From: JAPLJM01 sp963708515 | Lineage (GTDB): Bacteria > Desulfobacterota > Syntrophia > Syntrophales > Fen-1087 | Assembly (NCBI GenBank): GCA_963708515.1 | Contig: CAVPSX010000012.1 | Span: 310,001 to 374,000, forward strand | Length of the DNA stretch: 64,000 bases | Reading direction: 5' to 3' | In this document: piece after piece, positions 55,071 to 63,673 of the stretch | Position numbering within the stretch: position 1 is the first letter of the stretch | Layout: each line of letters begins with the position of its first letter | Program-made: the position numbers and the translations under genes | Notes under the pieces: generated by a model | What the model was told of the DNA's origin: nothing | Seen by the model: the letters and a program-made list of their open reading frames with translations, nothing else | The model's database searches: none

Positions 55071-55915
55071 GCCTTAGCGCCTCCATACCGGGGCAATGAA
55101 CAGATGAAAATACGGTCGTCCTTCGAGATGGTCATGCCGTTTCGCTCAGAGGAGGCCTGCCGAAGATTTTCGAGGAGCACGGGGAGGATGGCCTCCGCAT
55201 CGAACCCCGCATCCGTCAGATAAAGGGGGCTTTTGAACCGGAAATACGCAAGCAGATACTCGCTATCCTCCCTGGAGAAAACGAGCACATTGTTGAAGTC
55301 GATAACGCTTATTTTACTGAACCAGGGTTTAAGCAATGATTCTCCGTTGTCTGATGAGAACCTGTTGTTGATTATTTGCAACGGCAGGTCCTTCGCCTGC
55401 AACAGCCCATTTGCCTCAAGTATCGTTTTGGCCAGATCTATCAATTCGCCGGTGTTTCGCCGGCAGTGCGTAACAACGGCAAAAAAACCATCCGGGCGCA
55501 ACAGGCGTGTGACTTCCGGAATCACCTCCGGGAAAAAATACAGGGCATAAGAACACAGGACCAGATCAAAGGATTTCTCAGGAAAGGTTTTCAGGATCGG
55601 CGAGCCTGTCGAAAAAAACCGCCCCTGAATGGACGCTCTCCTGCAGGCCTCCAGGTAGAGGGGCTCATAGGCCGCGATGATATCAATGCCCGTAGCGGTC
55701 GCCTCCGGGGACACCCTGCCCTTGAGCTTCTCGGTGAAAGACCCGAAGGCACAGCCTAAATCGAGAACTTGCCGGCAGTTTGCGAGTTCAAGCCCTTCCA
55801 GGGCGATCTTCTGGACATTGCCTTTGTTTGTCGAAAATCGCTGGATGAGATCAGCAACGCGCCGGTGTTCATGGACATCGCGGAAGACTTTTTCGATTTG
55901 AAGCTGTTCGGACAT
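55067..55915 (-). CDS. SAM-dependent methyltransferase
   Basis: A 282-residue class I methyltransferase. Motif I is VLDLGCAFGSFTEKL near residue 50, followed by the acidic GIDII strand and the post-I region FDLVLCSYALYFFPEV. The start at 55915 (MSEQLQIEKVFRDVHEH) has GGGAG in front; the open frame extends far upstream only because it reads through a palindromic repeat. Substrate unknown; an operon mate of the Nudix protein. Confidence 0.82.
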   Translation of the reverse strand: MSEQLQIEKVFRDVHEHRRVADLIQRFSTNKGNVQKIALEGLELANCRQVLDLGCAFGSFTEKLKGRVSPEATATGIDIIAAYEPLYLEACRRASIQGRFFSTGSPILKTFPEKSFDLVLCSYALYFFPEVIPEVTRLLRPDGFFAVVTHCRRNTGELIDLAKTILEANGLLQAKDLPLQIINNRFSSDNGESLLKPWFSKISVIDFNNVLVFSREDSEYLLAYFRFKSPLYLTDAGFDAEAILPVLLENLRQASSERNGMTISKDDRIFICSLPRYGGAKA

Positions 55916-55969
55916 CTTGCCGCTCCCTGAAGAGATTACTCCGGCAACAATACAATATATGTCAAAGCC

Positions 55970-56031
55970 GTCATTCCCGCGAAGGGGGGAATCCAGAATT
56001 GGACTGGATGCCGGATCGAGTCCGGCATGAC
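55970..56031. repeat. REP-like dispersed repeat
   Basis: An imperfect inverted arrangement: gtcattcccgcgaag, then aatccagaattggactgg, then atgccggatcgagtccggca, ending in tgac. Translated in one frame it reads the familiar HAGLDPASSPILDS string. This dispersed intergenic repeat is well known from many proteobacteria. Only one copy was noticed in the window. It sits between two divergent genes. Confidence 0.75.
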
Positions 56032-56194
56032 ATTTGATATGTTTAATTGCCGAGGTAATAATACAAACGTTTTTCCACCGCACACTGCCCGATTGCTTCG
56101 CCTTGACGGATTCACCTTTTTGTGGTCGCATTATAGAGGCATGCTTTCTGCGTGTCAAGAAAATGACCTCATCTGAATCACTCCTGACGGTTCG

Positions 56195-56221
56195 GCAATA
56201 TCTCGTCGTGCAATATCTCGT
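56195..56221 (+). repeat. 12-base direct repeat next to the phosphoesterase promoter
   Basis: GCAATATCTCGT occurs at 56195-56206 and 56210-56221, a 15-base period. The second copy runs into the -35 box. Possible operator for the adjacent promoter. Confidence 0.6.
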
Positions 56222-56249
56222 TGACACACAGGGTCATCGCTTTTATACT
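56221..56249 (+). promoter_or_regulatory. Strong sigma-70 promoter of the phosphoesterase gene
   Basis: A perfect TTGACA (56221-56226), 17-base spacer and TATACT (56244-56249). Transcription would start near 56256, leaving a leader of about 37 bases before the ATG at 56293. This is the best promoter match in the window. Confidence 0.75.
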
Positions 56250-56292
56250 CATGACAAAAGCCTTATATAGCCGCCGAAAGCATGGGTGACCC

Positions 56293-57999
56293 ATGAGAAT
56301 CATATACATCGCCGATATCCACGGGGCCTTTGACAGGATCGGGCAGCTTCTGGATGCGACAGACGCCGATACTTATATCATCGGCGGAGACCTGATCGAC
56401 CTGCCCTTCTATACCATGAACACGGCCATGCATTATCACGATCTGCAAACCTATTTTCATGGTTTGCGGCGCAGGATGAACAAGCCGGACGATCTGCTGG
56501 AGGACTTTGTCGATCGCCTCCTGCTGACGCCCGACCTGCCTGACGATATCCAGGAAAAAGGGGCGCGCTTTCAGCAGTACACCATCCGCGCCCGCCGTGT
56601 GATGCAGCAGAAATACAAGGTTCTGGAAAATATCCTCTCCCTGAAAACGGAGGCTCCCTGCTTCTGTCTCCCGGGTAATTATGACATGGATCTCAAATAC
56701 ACCTCACTGCATCACCGTGATCTGCATCTTCAGAGCCGGTTCTTGGGTCATCTGAATATCAGTGGTTACGGCGGCGCCGGCGGCTGGACCCAGGGGATCC
56801 CCGAACGGTATGTGATCCGCAGTCGCTCCGACCATTCTTTTTCCGAAAGAGACCATGAAATGATCCGCTTTTTCGAAGCGGCCCAGCCGGATCTGATCGT
56901 CACCCATCAGCCCGCCCACGGTTTTCATGATCAGGTCACGCCGATGGGAGAAACGGGTTCCGCGGCGCTGCTGAATTACTGCGAAACCCATGACGTCCTG
57001 GCCCTTCTCACGGGGCACATCCATGAGCAATGGGGCTTTGCCGAAAGTGAGGGGACGATCTATCTGAACCCATCGAATTTCGGAGACGTTGCTCAGATCA
57101 GCGGTCGGGTTGCCGAAGGTGGATTCTTTCATGAGATCGAAGTCGATAAAAAAAGAATCGAGCACGTGACCTATAAAAAACTGGCCGGTCGGGCTATTTA
57201 TGACATCATGGTCTATGACCGCCACGAAGACGCCTGGCAAAGCCGGGTTGTTGACAAGGGGCGCTACGGCGCCCACCTGCGAGGCCAGACCTATGACCAC
57301 CAACCGGCCTCGGGGGATCATGTGTCTGTCCCTGAATGGTCCGGGGACGCACAGGCCCTTTACCGCGATTCTCTGGTTGATACCGGAGATGCCGTCGCCG
57401 AGCCTGTGAAAGAAGCCTTGCGGACCCTGGATACCAGGGAGAATCTCCCTTTTTCGCTGGACATCGTCGGATCGGCCCACGACGGGTTGAGCGATTCCCA
57501 ATCGGAGCTTGACCTTGTGCTTTACCTGCGGTGCGGGAAATCCGATGCGGATAAGACCTGTTTTCGCGGATCATTCTCGGACTGCCCCCATTTTGCCGCA
57601 GCGTGGGCGATGCTCCGGGAATGTATCGGCCCACGGATCGCCTTTGAAATCGCGGACTGCATCGACTTGAATCATGTGGAAAAGAGCATTCGCACCGGAA
57701 ATTATGAATGTGAAATGACGCAACGTTTCGTTGTTTACCGCTCGATGGGTCACCCGCTCCACGCCGCCCATCTGGCGCAGACGGAAGACCTGCTGAGCCG
57801 GAACAGCGACTTCAGGCAGGAGCTTGACGGCAGTATCCGTTCCTATTTCCGCATTTTTATGACAACGGCCGGGCGCATCCCGTCGTTCAGCACATACGAA
57901 TCGCATCTGCATGCCATCGGTATTCGTCTCCCCGGGGCGATGCGGGCGCGTATCCGGGCTTATCTGGAAAGACGGCATGCAGAGGGCGACAGATTGTAA
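56293..57999 (+). CDS. Calcineurin-like metallophosphoesterase with C-terminal nucleotidyltransferase-like region
   Basis: A 568-residue protein. Residues 1-260 hold the calcineurin-type metal site: DIHG (8-11), GGDLID, LPGNYDMD and GHIHEQWG. The C-terminal half has DIVGSAHDGLSDSQSELDLVLYL near residues 389-411, matching the GS...D-x-D core of pol-beta-type minimal nucleotidyltransferases, then a helical region to the end. A phosphoesterase joined to a nucleotidyltransferase could add and remove a nucleotide or phosphate on the same target. Target unknown. Followed by a diguanylate cyclase 11 bases later. Confidence 0.75.
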   Translation: MRIIYIADIHGAFDRIGQLLDATDADTYIIGGDLIDLPFYTMNTAMHYHDLQTYFHGLRRRMNKPDDLLEDFVDRLLLTPDLPDDIQEKGARFQQYTIRARRVMQQKYKVLENILSLKTEAPCFCLPGNYDMDLKYTSLHHRDLHLQSRFLGHLNISGYGGAGGWTQGIPERYVIRSRSDHSFSERDHEMIRFFEAAQPDLIVTHQPAHGFHDQVTPMGETGSAALLNYCETHDVLALLTGHIHEQWGFAESEGTIYLNPSNFGDVAQISGRVAEGGFFHEIEVDKKRIEHVTYKKLAGRAIYDIMVYDRHEDAWQSRVVDKGRYGAHLRGQTYDHQPASGDHVSVPEWSGDAQALYRDSLVDTGDAVAEPVKEALRTLDTRENLPFSLDIVGSAHDGLSDSQSELDLVLYLRCGKSDADKTCFRGSFSDCPHFAAAWAMLRECIGPRIAFEIADCIDLNHVEKSIRTGNYECEMTQRFVVYRSMGHPLHAAHLAQTEDLLSRNSDFRQELDGSIRSYFRIFMTTAGRIPSFSTYESHLHAIGIRLPGAMRARIRAYLERRHAEGDRL

Positions 58000-58010
58000 G
58001 AAGAAAAAAA

Positions 58011-59012
58011 ATGGAAAATAAAACCGCTGGCATGATTGAAACAAAGATGATCGCCAGGCTCGTGAATCGCTATCAGTTTTCACTGGCCATTGAAGAGGCT
58101 TATGCCGTGACGGCTCAGAGCCTGGGCACATTGCTGTCCGAAGACAGCGGCATCCTGTATCTGAAAGACGCTCGCCTGGATCTCTATCATCCCATCGCTA
58201 CATGGGGAAAGACGGCGGAGCCGCCTAAATCCATCAGCAGCCAGGATTGCTGGGCTCTGAGGCGCGGCCGCAGGCACAAGGTCGTTGCCGGTTCCGATGA
58301 CATCCGCTGCAGTCACATGATCTCGCCGCCTGCCGACAGTTCTTCCCTGTGTGTGCCCATTATGACTTTCGGTGAACCCCTGGGTATGCTACATTTCTCG
58401 TCACGGCAGGACAATCATTGTTTCCCGGAAAAACAACAGACCGTAGGACTCATCGCCGATTTGCTCGCCATGGCCATCGTCAATATCCGCCTGCGCGACC
58501 GCATTCAGGACATGGTTGAACGCGATTATCTGACAGGGCTTTACAATCGCAAGCATGCAGAGGAACACTTCAGCCGGCTTCTGAAAACAGCCTCCCGCGA
58601 AAACAAATCCATCGGCCTGATCATGATGGATATCGATCACTTCGGTTATTTCACAGAAAACTATGGTTATGGGACGGCGCATGCCGTTCTGCGTGACATA
58701 GGCGCCTTTTTGAACGAATACCTGCACAGTGAAGATCTGCCCTGCAAATTCGGCGGTGATGAGTTCCTGCTGATCCTTCCTGGGAATTCCCTGGAAGCCT
58801 CCCGAAAACGGGCCGAGCATATTTGTGATTTGCTAAAAGACCGGGCCCAGTACGAAGGCCATCGGCACATGCGACGAATTACGCTTTCGATCGGCGTGGC
58901 CGCCTTTCCCGATCATGGCACGACAACGGGCGACCTGATTCAGAGCGTCATCAACGCGGTCAAGCGGGCCAAGGAAGCCGGCCGCGATCGGGTTGCGGTT
59001 GCAGAGGAATAA
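58011..59012 (+). CDS. GAF-GGDEF diguanylate cyclase
   Basis: A 333-residue cytoplasmic signalling protein. Residues 25-160 look like a GAF domain (AVTAQSLGTLLSEDSGILYL, PLGMLHFSS); the conserved cysteines CSHMISPPADSSSLC may take part. Residues 170-330 form the GGDEF domain with RDYLTGLYNRKHAEEHF, metal-binding MDIDHFG and the intact active site KFGGDEFLLILPG near 247. It makes c-di-GMP from GTP. The start has only a weak AAGAAG site, so it may be translated from the phosphoesterase mRNA by coupling. Confidence 0.88.
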   Translation: MENKTAGMIETKMIARLVNRYQFSLAIEEAYAVTAQSLGTLLSEDSGILYLKDARLDLYHPIATWGKTAEPPKSISSQDCWALRRGRRHKVVAGSDDIRCSHMISPPADSSSLCVPIMTFGEPLGMLHFSSRQDNHCFPEKQQTVGLIADLLAMAIVNIRLRDRIQDMVERDYLTGLYNRKHAEEHFSRLLKTASRENKSIGLIMMDIDHFGYFTENYGYGTAHAVLRDIGAFLNEYLHSEDLPCKFGGDEFLLILPGNSLEASRKRAEHICDLLKDRAQYEGHRHMRRITLSIGVAAFPDHGTTTGDLIQSVINAVKRAKEAGRDRVAVAEE

Positions 59013-59032
59013 GCGGTATATTAGGGGCAACG

Positions 59033-59542
59033 ATGATCCGCGGATTTGATCCGATAGCGGCGCTGGATGCGAAGGTGCTTGTGCTGGGAACGATCCCGGG
59101 CCGGCAGTCACTGGCCATGGGTCAGTACTATGCCAACCCTCAGAATGCCTTCTGGTTCATTATGGAGCAGCTGTTCCAACCTAAGACGAAGTTAGACTAC
59201 GAGGCGCGCGTCGCAATGGTCAAAGCTTCCGGGGTGGCCGTTTGGGATGTACTGTTCATCGCCGAGCGAAACCGCAGCGTCGATTCGGCGATCATTGCCG
59301 GCTCTGAAGTTCTAAACGATTTCAGTGCGTTTTTCACCCTGCACAAGCAGATTCGCTCTGTATTCTTCAATGGCGCCAAAGCGGAGGCATTGTTCCGGCG
59401 GTTTGCCCTGCCGGGCCTGCCGCAAATCCGCAGCCTGCCTTTGCTGCGTCTGCCTTCAACCAGCCCTGCAAATGCCCGCCTCACGAGAAACGACAAACGG
59501 AAAGCGTGGCAGGCCGTCCGGGATGCCATGAAAGCTGTTTGA
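59033..59542 (+). CDS. Hypoxanthine/deoxyinosine-DNA glycosylase (UDG superfamily)
   Basis: A 169-residue member of the uracil-DNA glycosylase superfamily, family 6 (hypoxanthine-DNA glycosylase). The opening GFDPIAALDAKVLVLGTIPGRQSL carries motif 1 and the family pattern, followed by YYANPQNAFWFIMEQLF, and LPLLRLPSTSPANA is motif 2. It removes deaminated bases from DNA. AGGGG precedes the ATG. Followed by an IS remnant on the opposite strand, whose end begins nine bases after the stop. Confidence 0.85.
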   Translation: MIRGFDPIAALDAKVLVLGTIPGRQSLAMGQYYANPQNAFWFIMEQLFQPKTKLDYEARVAMVKASGVAVWDVLFIAERNRSVDSAIIAGSEVLNDFSAFFTLHKQIRSVFFNGAKAEALFRRFALPGLPQIRSLPLLRLPSTSPANARLTRNDKRKAWQAVRDAMKAV

Positions 59543-59550
59543 CTTGACTT

Positions 59551-59964
59551 TCAGTAATATATCTGAATCACTGCTGTCCAAAATAACCTGAAAAAGAGTT
59601 TGTTCTTGAACCGAAACCGGCGCTTGCCGAAATCCAATGACCGGCATTTGCCCAGAAACTGATAAAAAGTCCTCTCGTATAACTGCCACGGTCGGTGTTC
59701 ATTGGCATAGGACAAGGTCGATCGCTTTGGAGCCTTCTTCAACCCCAGATGCTTTGCCTTACCGAAACAGCTGGCCAGACCGCCACAGATCTCTCTCAAT
59801 GAATGGGCCTGTCCACGCTGACAAAAAAGCATGGCCACAAACTGGTCCCAGCAACTGAACCCCTTGGCCCCACGTTCAGCCTGGGTCGCATAAACCGCTT
59901 CAAAAAACTCTCGTTTCGAAAAAAGGTGTAGAATTTGACCGAAAATGCTGTTAAATCTGTTCAT
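59551..59964 (-). mobile_element. Truncated IS4-family transposase (DUF4372 N-terminal part)
   Basis: The open frame encodes about 137 residues from MNRFNSIFGQILHLFSKREF. The N-terminal DUF4372 block is clear: RGAKGFSCWDQFVAMLFC, SLREICGGL, STLSYANEHRPWQLYE. It ends at KNKLFFRLFWTAVIQ where the DDE catalytic core of a normal transposase of about 380 residues should begin, so the active site is missing. The string TTTTGGAC is found at both ends in the same orientation (about 59575 and 60080). An inactive remnant between the glycosylase and the diadenylate cyclase genes. Confidence 0.8.
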
Positions 59965-60095
59965 CAGGGATGCCTCCTTTTCAGGTGTTTGTCTTCTTAT
60001 GGCAAAGAAACTCTGCCTGATTGTGTGCACCCTCTTCAATTTAAAATCCATTTCGGACAGATGTGAACGAAAATAATGGTCCAAAAGGGGGTAAA

Positions 60096-60965
60096 ATGTG
60101 CGCCATCAGTCAGGTTATTCTTCATCATGCCTGCCGCATTGCCGGTGAGATCGGTGCAAAGGCCGTTCTTGTTTATGCCGCCGTAGCTGACGATCTTCCT
60201 GTTGCCGACGACCCCGGCCTATGCATGAATATTATTATCGTCACCAGGGGGGATGAGGAAATCCCATCGAAATTCAAGAATTGCGGCGTCCAGATTCAAG
60301 TCCCCAACGTTAATCTCACGCGTGTCGGACAAATTAAAATCGCGATTACGAAGGGCATTGCATTAGGCCTTTTCACACAGGGAGACAAACTGGTGTGCGT
60401 AAGCGGCGTCCCGCGGTTTGGCTATGTCGATAGTATTTTCGTCATTGACGTAGGTAAGGAATTTGAAATTCTGGTTTCCGGCAACTTCAGAGATCTGGCC
60501 CAGGGGGTTTATCCGGAAGTTTTCGGCGCGGTTATAAATCTGGCCATCGAACTGGCTGCTCAGGGCCGGGAAGGCCGGAAGGTGGGAACGATTTTTGTTC
60601 TGGGAGACCATGAAAAGGTCATGCAATTGTCCCGGCAGATGATTATCAATCCTTTCATGGGATACACAGACGAGCAGCGAAACATTCTCAATCCGGAACT
60701 CAAAGAGACCATCAAGGAGTTTTCCGCCATTGATGGCTCCTTTATCGTCAAAGACAACGGCACGATTGTTACCGCCGGCAGGCATCTGAATGCCGCAATG
60801 GACAGCAGGGATTTTCCCCAGGGACTTGGCAGCCGGCATATCGCCGCCGCCGGGATCACGAGTATTACCAATGCCATTGCCGTCGTTTTATCCGAATCGA
60901 CGGGAAACGTCAGCGTTTTTAAAGACGGTAAAATCCTCGTCAGCATCGAAAAACCAATCGACTAA
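60096..60965 (+). CDS. Diadenylate cyclase (DAC/DisA_N domain) with N-terminal pyruvate-kinase C-like domain
   Basis: A 289-residue protein predicted to make c-di-AMP from two ATP. Residues 1-130 resemble the pyruvate kinase C-terminal fold (GAKAVLVYAAVADDLPV, TKGIALGLFTQGDKLVCVSG), and residues 160-285 the DAC domain with DGSFIVKDNGTIV near 213 and GLGSRHIAAAGITSITNA near 244. Classical motifs are DGA and RHR; here they read DGS and RHI, closer to the DacZ/CdaZ branch. A GGGGG site precedes ATG 60096; GTG 60063 lies inside the IS remnant edge. clpB follows 11 bases later. Confidence 0.78.
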   Translation: MCAISQVILHHACRIAGEIGAKAVLVYAAVADDLPVADDPGLCMNIIIVTRGDEEIPSKFKNCGVQIQVPNVNLTRVGQIKIAITKGIALGLFTQGDKLVCVSGVPRFGYVDSIFVIDVGKEFEILVSGNFRDLAQGVYPEVFGAVINLAIELAAQGREGRKVGTIFVLGDHEKVMQLSRQMIINPFMGYTDEQRNILNPELKETIKEFSAIDGSFIVKDNGTIVTAGRHLNAAMDSRDFPQGLGSRHIAAAGITSITNAIAVVLSESTGNVSVFKDGKILVSIEKPID

Positions 60966-60976
60966 CAGGAGGCATT

Positions 60977-63556
60977 ATGAGGTTCGATAAATTTACCCTA
61001 AGAGTTCAGGAGGCGTTGCAAGCCGCGCAGGCTCTGGCGTCACAGCAGGGACACCAGGGGATTGAACCGGAGCATCTCCTGACGGCATTTCTTGAGCAAC
61101 CGGAGGGGATTACAGGCGTCATCCTGAAAAAACTGGGCGCCGATCCCGGTCAGATTACCTCAGAACTCAAGAAAGCGCTTGGCAAACAACCCCGTGTCGA
61201 AGGCGCCGGCCTGGGGCAGCCGGGTATGACGGCGGGTTTGAATCGTGTTCTCGATCTGGCCATGACCGAAGCGGCTCGCCTGCGGGATGAATATGTCAGT
61301 GCCGAGCACGTCCTGATCGTTATTTCAGATGACAAGGATAGCCCCGCTGCTAGGATTCTGCGTGCAGCCGGTGTGACCAGGGACGGCATCTTCCGGGTTC
61401 TGGTCGATATTCGGGGGAATCAGCGAATCACCGATCCCAACCCCGAGGACAAATATCAGGCATTAAAGCGTTATGCAAGAGATTTCAATGAATTGGCCCG
61501 GAAAGGAACATTTGATCCGGTCATCGGCCGGGATGAGGAAATCCGGCGCGTCATGCAGGTCCTTTCCCGCAGGACAAAGAATAATCCGGCCCTGATCGGA
61601 GAACCTGGCGTTGGCAAAACGGCCATTGTGGAGGGGCTGGCTCAGAGAATCGTTAATGGCGACGTTCCGGAGAATCTCAAGAACAAACGTGTTGTGGCCC
61701 TCGATATCGGCGCCCTGGTGGCAGGCGCCAAGTACCGGGGTGAATTCGAAGACCGCCTGAAGGCCGTCCTTAAAGAAGTGACGGACGCCCAGGGGGAAAT
61801 CATCCTGTTTATTGATGAGATTCACACGGTGGTCGGAGCCGGCGCTGCCGAAGGGTCGGTTGACGCCTCCAACATGCTGAAACCTGCCCTTGCACGGGGT
61901 GAATTGCGCTGCGTCGGCGCAACGACCCTCAACGAGTACCGGAAGTATATTGAAAAGGATCCTGCTCTGGAGCGGCGTTTTCAGCCCATTGTGGTCAAGG
62001 AACCCTCTGTCGAGGATACGATCGCTATTCTTCGCGGCCTGAAGGAGCGCTACGAGGTTCATCACGGGGTAAGGATTAAGGATTCTGCCATCATTGCCGC
62101 AGCTACCCTCTCGAATCGCTATATCTCCGACCGTTTTCTTCCCGATAAAGCTGTCGATCTGATTGACGAATCGGCTTCTCGCCTGAGGATCGAACTGGAC
62201 AGCATGCCCGCCGAAATAGACGTCATTGACCGGAAAATCATCCAGATGGAAATAGAAAAGCAGTCGCTCATCAAGGAAACGGATAAGACCTCCTGTCGAG
62301 AGACGCAGCAAGCTTGATCACGAACTGGCAGAACTCAGAGAATCCATGGACCACATGAAACGCCAATGGACTATCCGAAAAGGAGGCGATAAAAAAAATT
62401 CAGGCGGTCAAGAGCCGCATTGAAGTCCTGCAAAACGGAGGAAATAAATGCCCAGCGGGAAGGGAATCTGGCTCGGGCAGCGGAGCTACGCTACGGTCAA
62501 CTTGTTGAATTGAATAAAGAACTGGAAGCAGAACAGCTTAAGCTGATGGAGGCCCAAAAGGATGAAAGAATGCTCAAGGAAGAGGTGGATGCAGAGGATG
62601 TGGCCGATGTCGTGGCCAACTGGACCGGCATCCCCGTGGCCCGTATGCTGGAGAGCGATGTCCAGAAGCTGATCCACATGGAGGAAAGGCTCAAAGAGCG
62701 CGTGGTCGGCCAGGCAGAGGGAATCGCAGCCGTTTCCAGTGCGTTGCGCAGAGCCCGGTCCGGGCTGCAGGACCCGAACCGCCCCATCGGTTCATTTATC
62801 TTTTTGGGTCCCACAGGCGTTGGAAAAACAGAACTCGCCCGGGCGCTTGCCGAATTCATGTTTGACTCTGAACAGGCCATGATCCGGATCGATATGTCGG
62901 AATATCATGGAAAAACACGCCGTGGCCCGCCTGATCGGGGCGCCTCCGGGATATGTCGGCTATGATGAGGGCGGATATCTGACCGAAACGGTCCGACGAA
63001 AGCCCTATGCGGTCATTCTGTTTGACGAGATCGAAAAAGCCCACCATGACGTATTCAACATTCTGCTGCAGATCCTCGACGACGGACGCCTGACCGACGG
63101 TCACGGACGGACGGTGGATTTCAAACATGCCATTGTGATCATGACCTCCAACATTGGCAGCCACTTCATGCAGGACACGGCCATCGATGACGAGGAAAGA
63201 AGAGCACGAACCATGGAAATGTTGCGGGCCGGTTTCAAGCCGGAATTTCTCAACCGGATCGATGATATCATCACCTTCAGAGCCCTGGACATGGACGACA
63301 TTGATCGGATATCTGGATCATCCAGTTGGATCTGATCCAGAAACGGTTGTCGGAGCGGAAAATAACGCTGACATTGACAGAGAAGGCAAAAAAATATATA
63401 GCGAAAATCGCCTATAGCCCGATTTATGGAGCAAGACCGTTAAAACGGGCATTGCAGAAGATGATTCTGGATGACCTGTCCATGCTGATGTTGGATGGTA
63501 CATTCGCTGACGGGGATAGCATCCGGGTTGATCTGTCCAAAAAGCGGTGTCCTTAA
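60977..63556 (+). pseudogene. clpB: ATP-dependent chaperone ClpB (multiple frameshifts)
   Basis: Disaggregase that works with DnaK. The first open frame (60977-62317) carries the N-domain and AAA-1 with Walker A GEPGVGKTAI and Walker B ILFIDEIH. The rest is spread over other frames: the middle coiled-coil domain breaks near 62300, 62370 and 62430, the second AAA (GPTGVGKTELARAL, then EKHAVARLIGAPPGYVGYDEGG) breaks near 62908, and the C-terminal domain near 63320. All parts remain recognisable ClpB and the total fits about 860 residues. The start has AGGAGG. If the frameshifts are real it cannot make a full protein. Confidence 0.85.
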
Positions 63557-63673
63557 TTTTCAGAAAATCAATAAAATGTAGAATTTACATAAATATCTTG
63601 AGCTTACCTCCACCAAATAAGGAAAATTACAGACTGATCAAAAGTATACAATCCGCATAAGAGGAGGAAAAAA

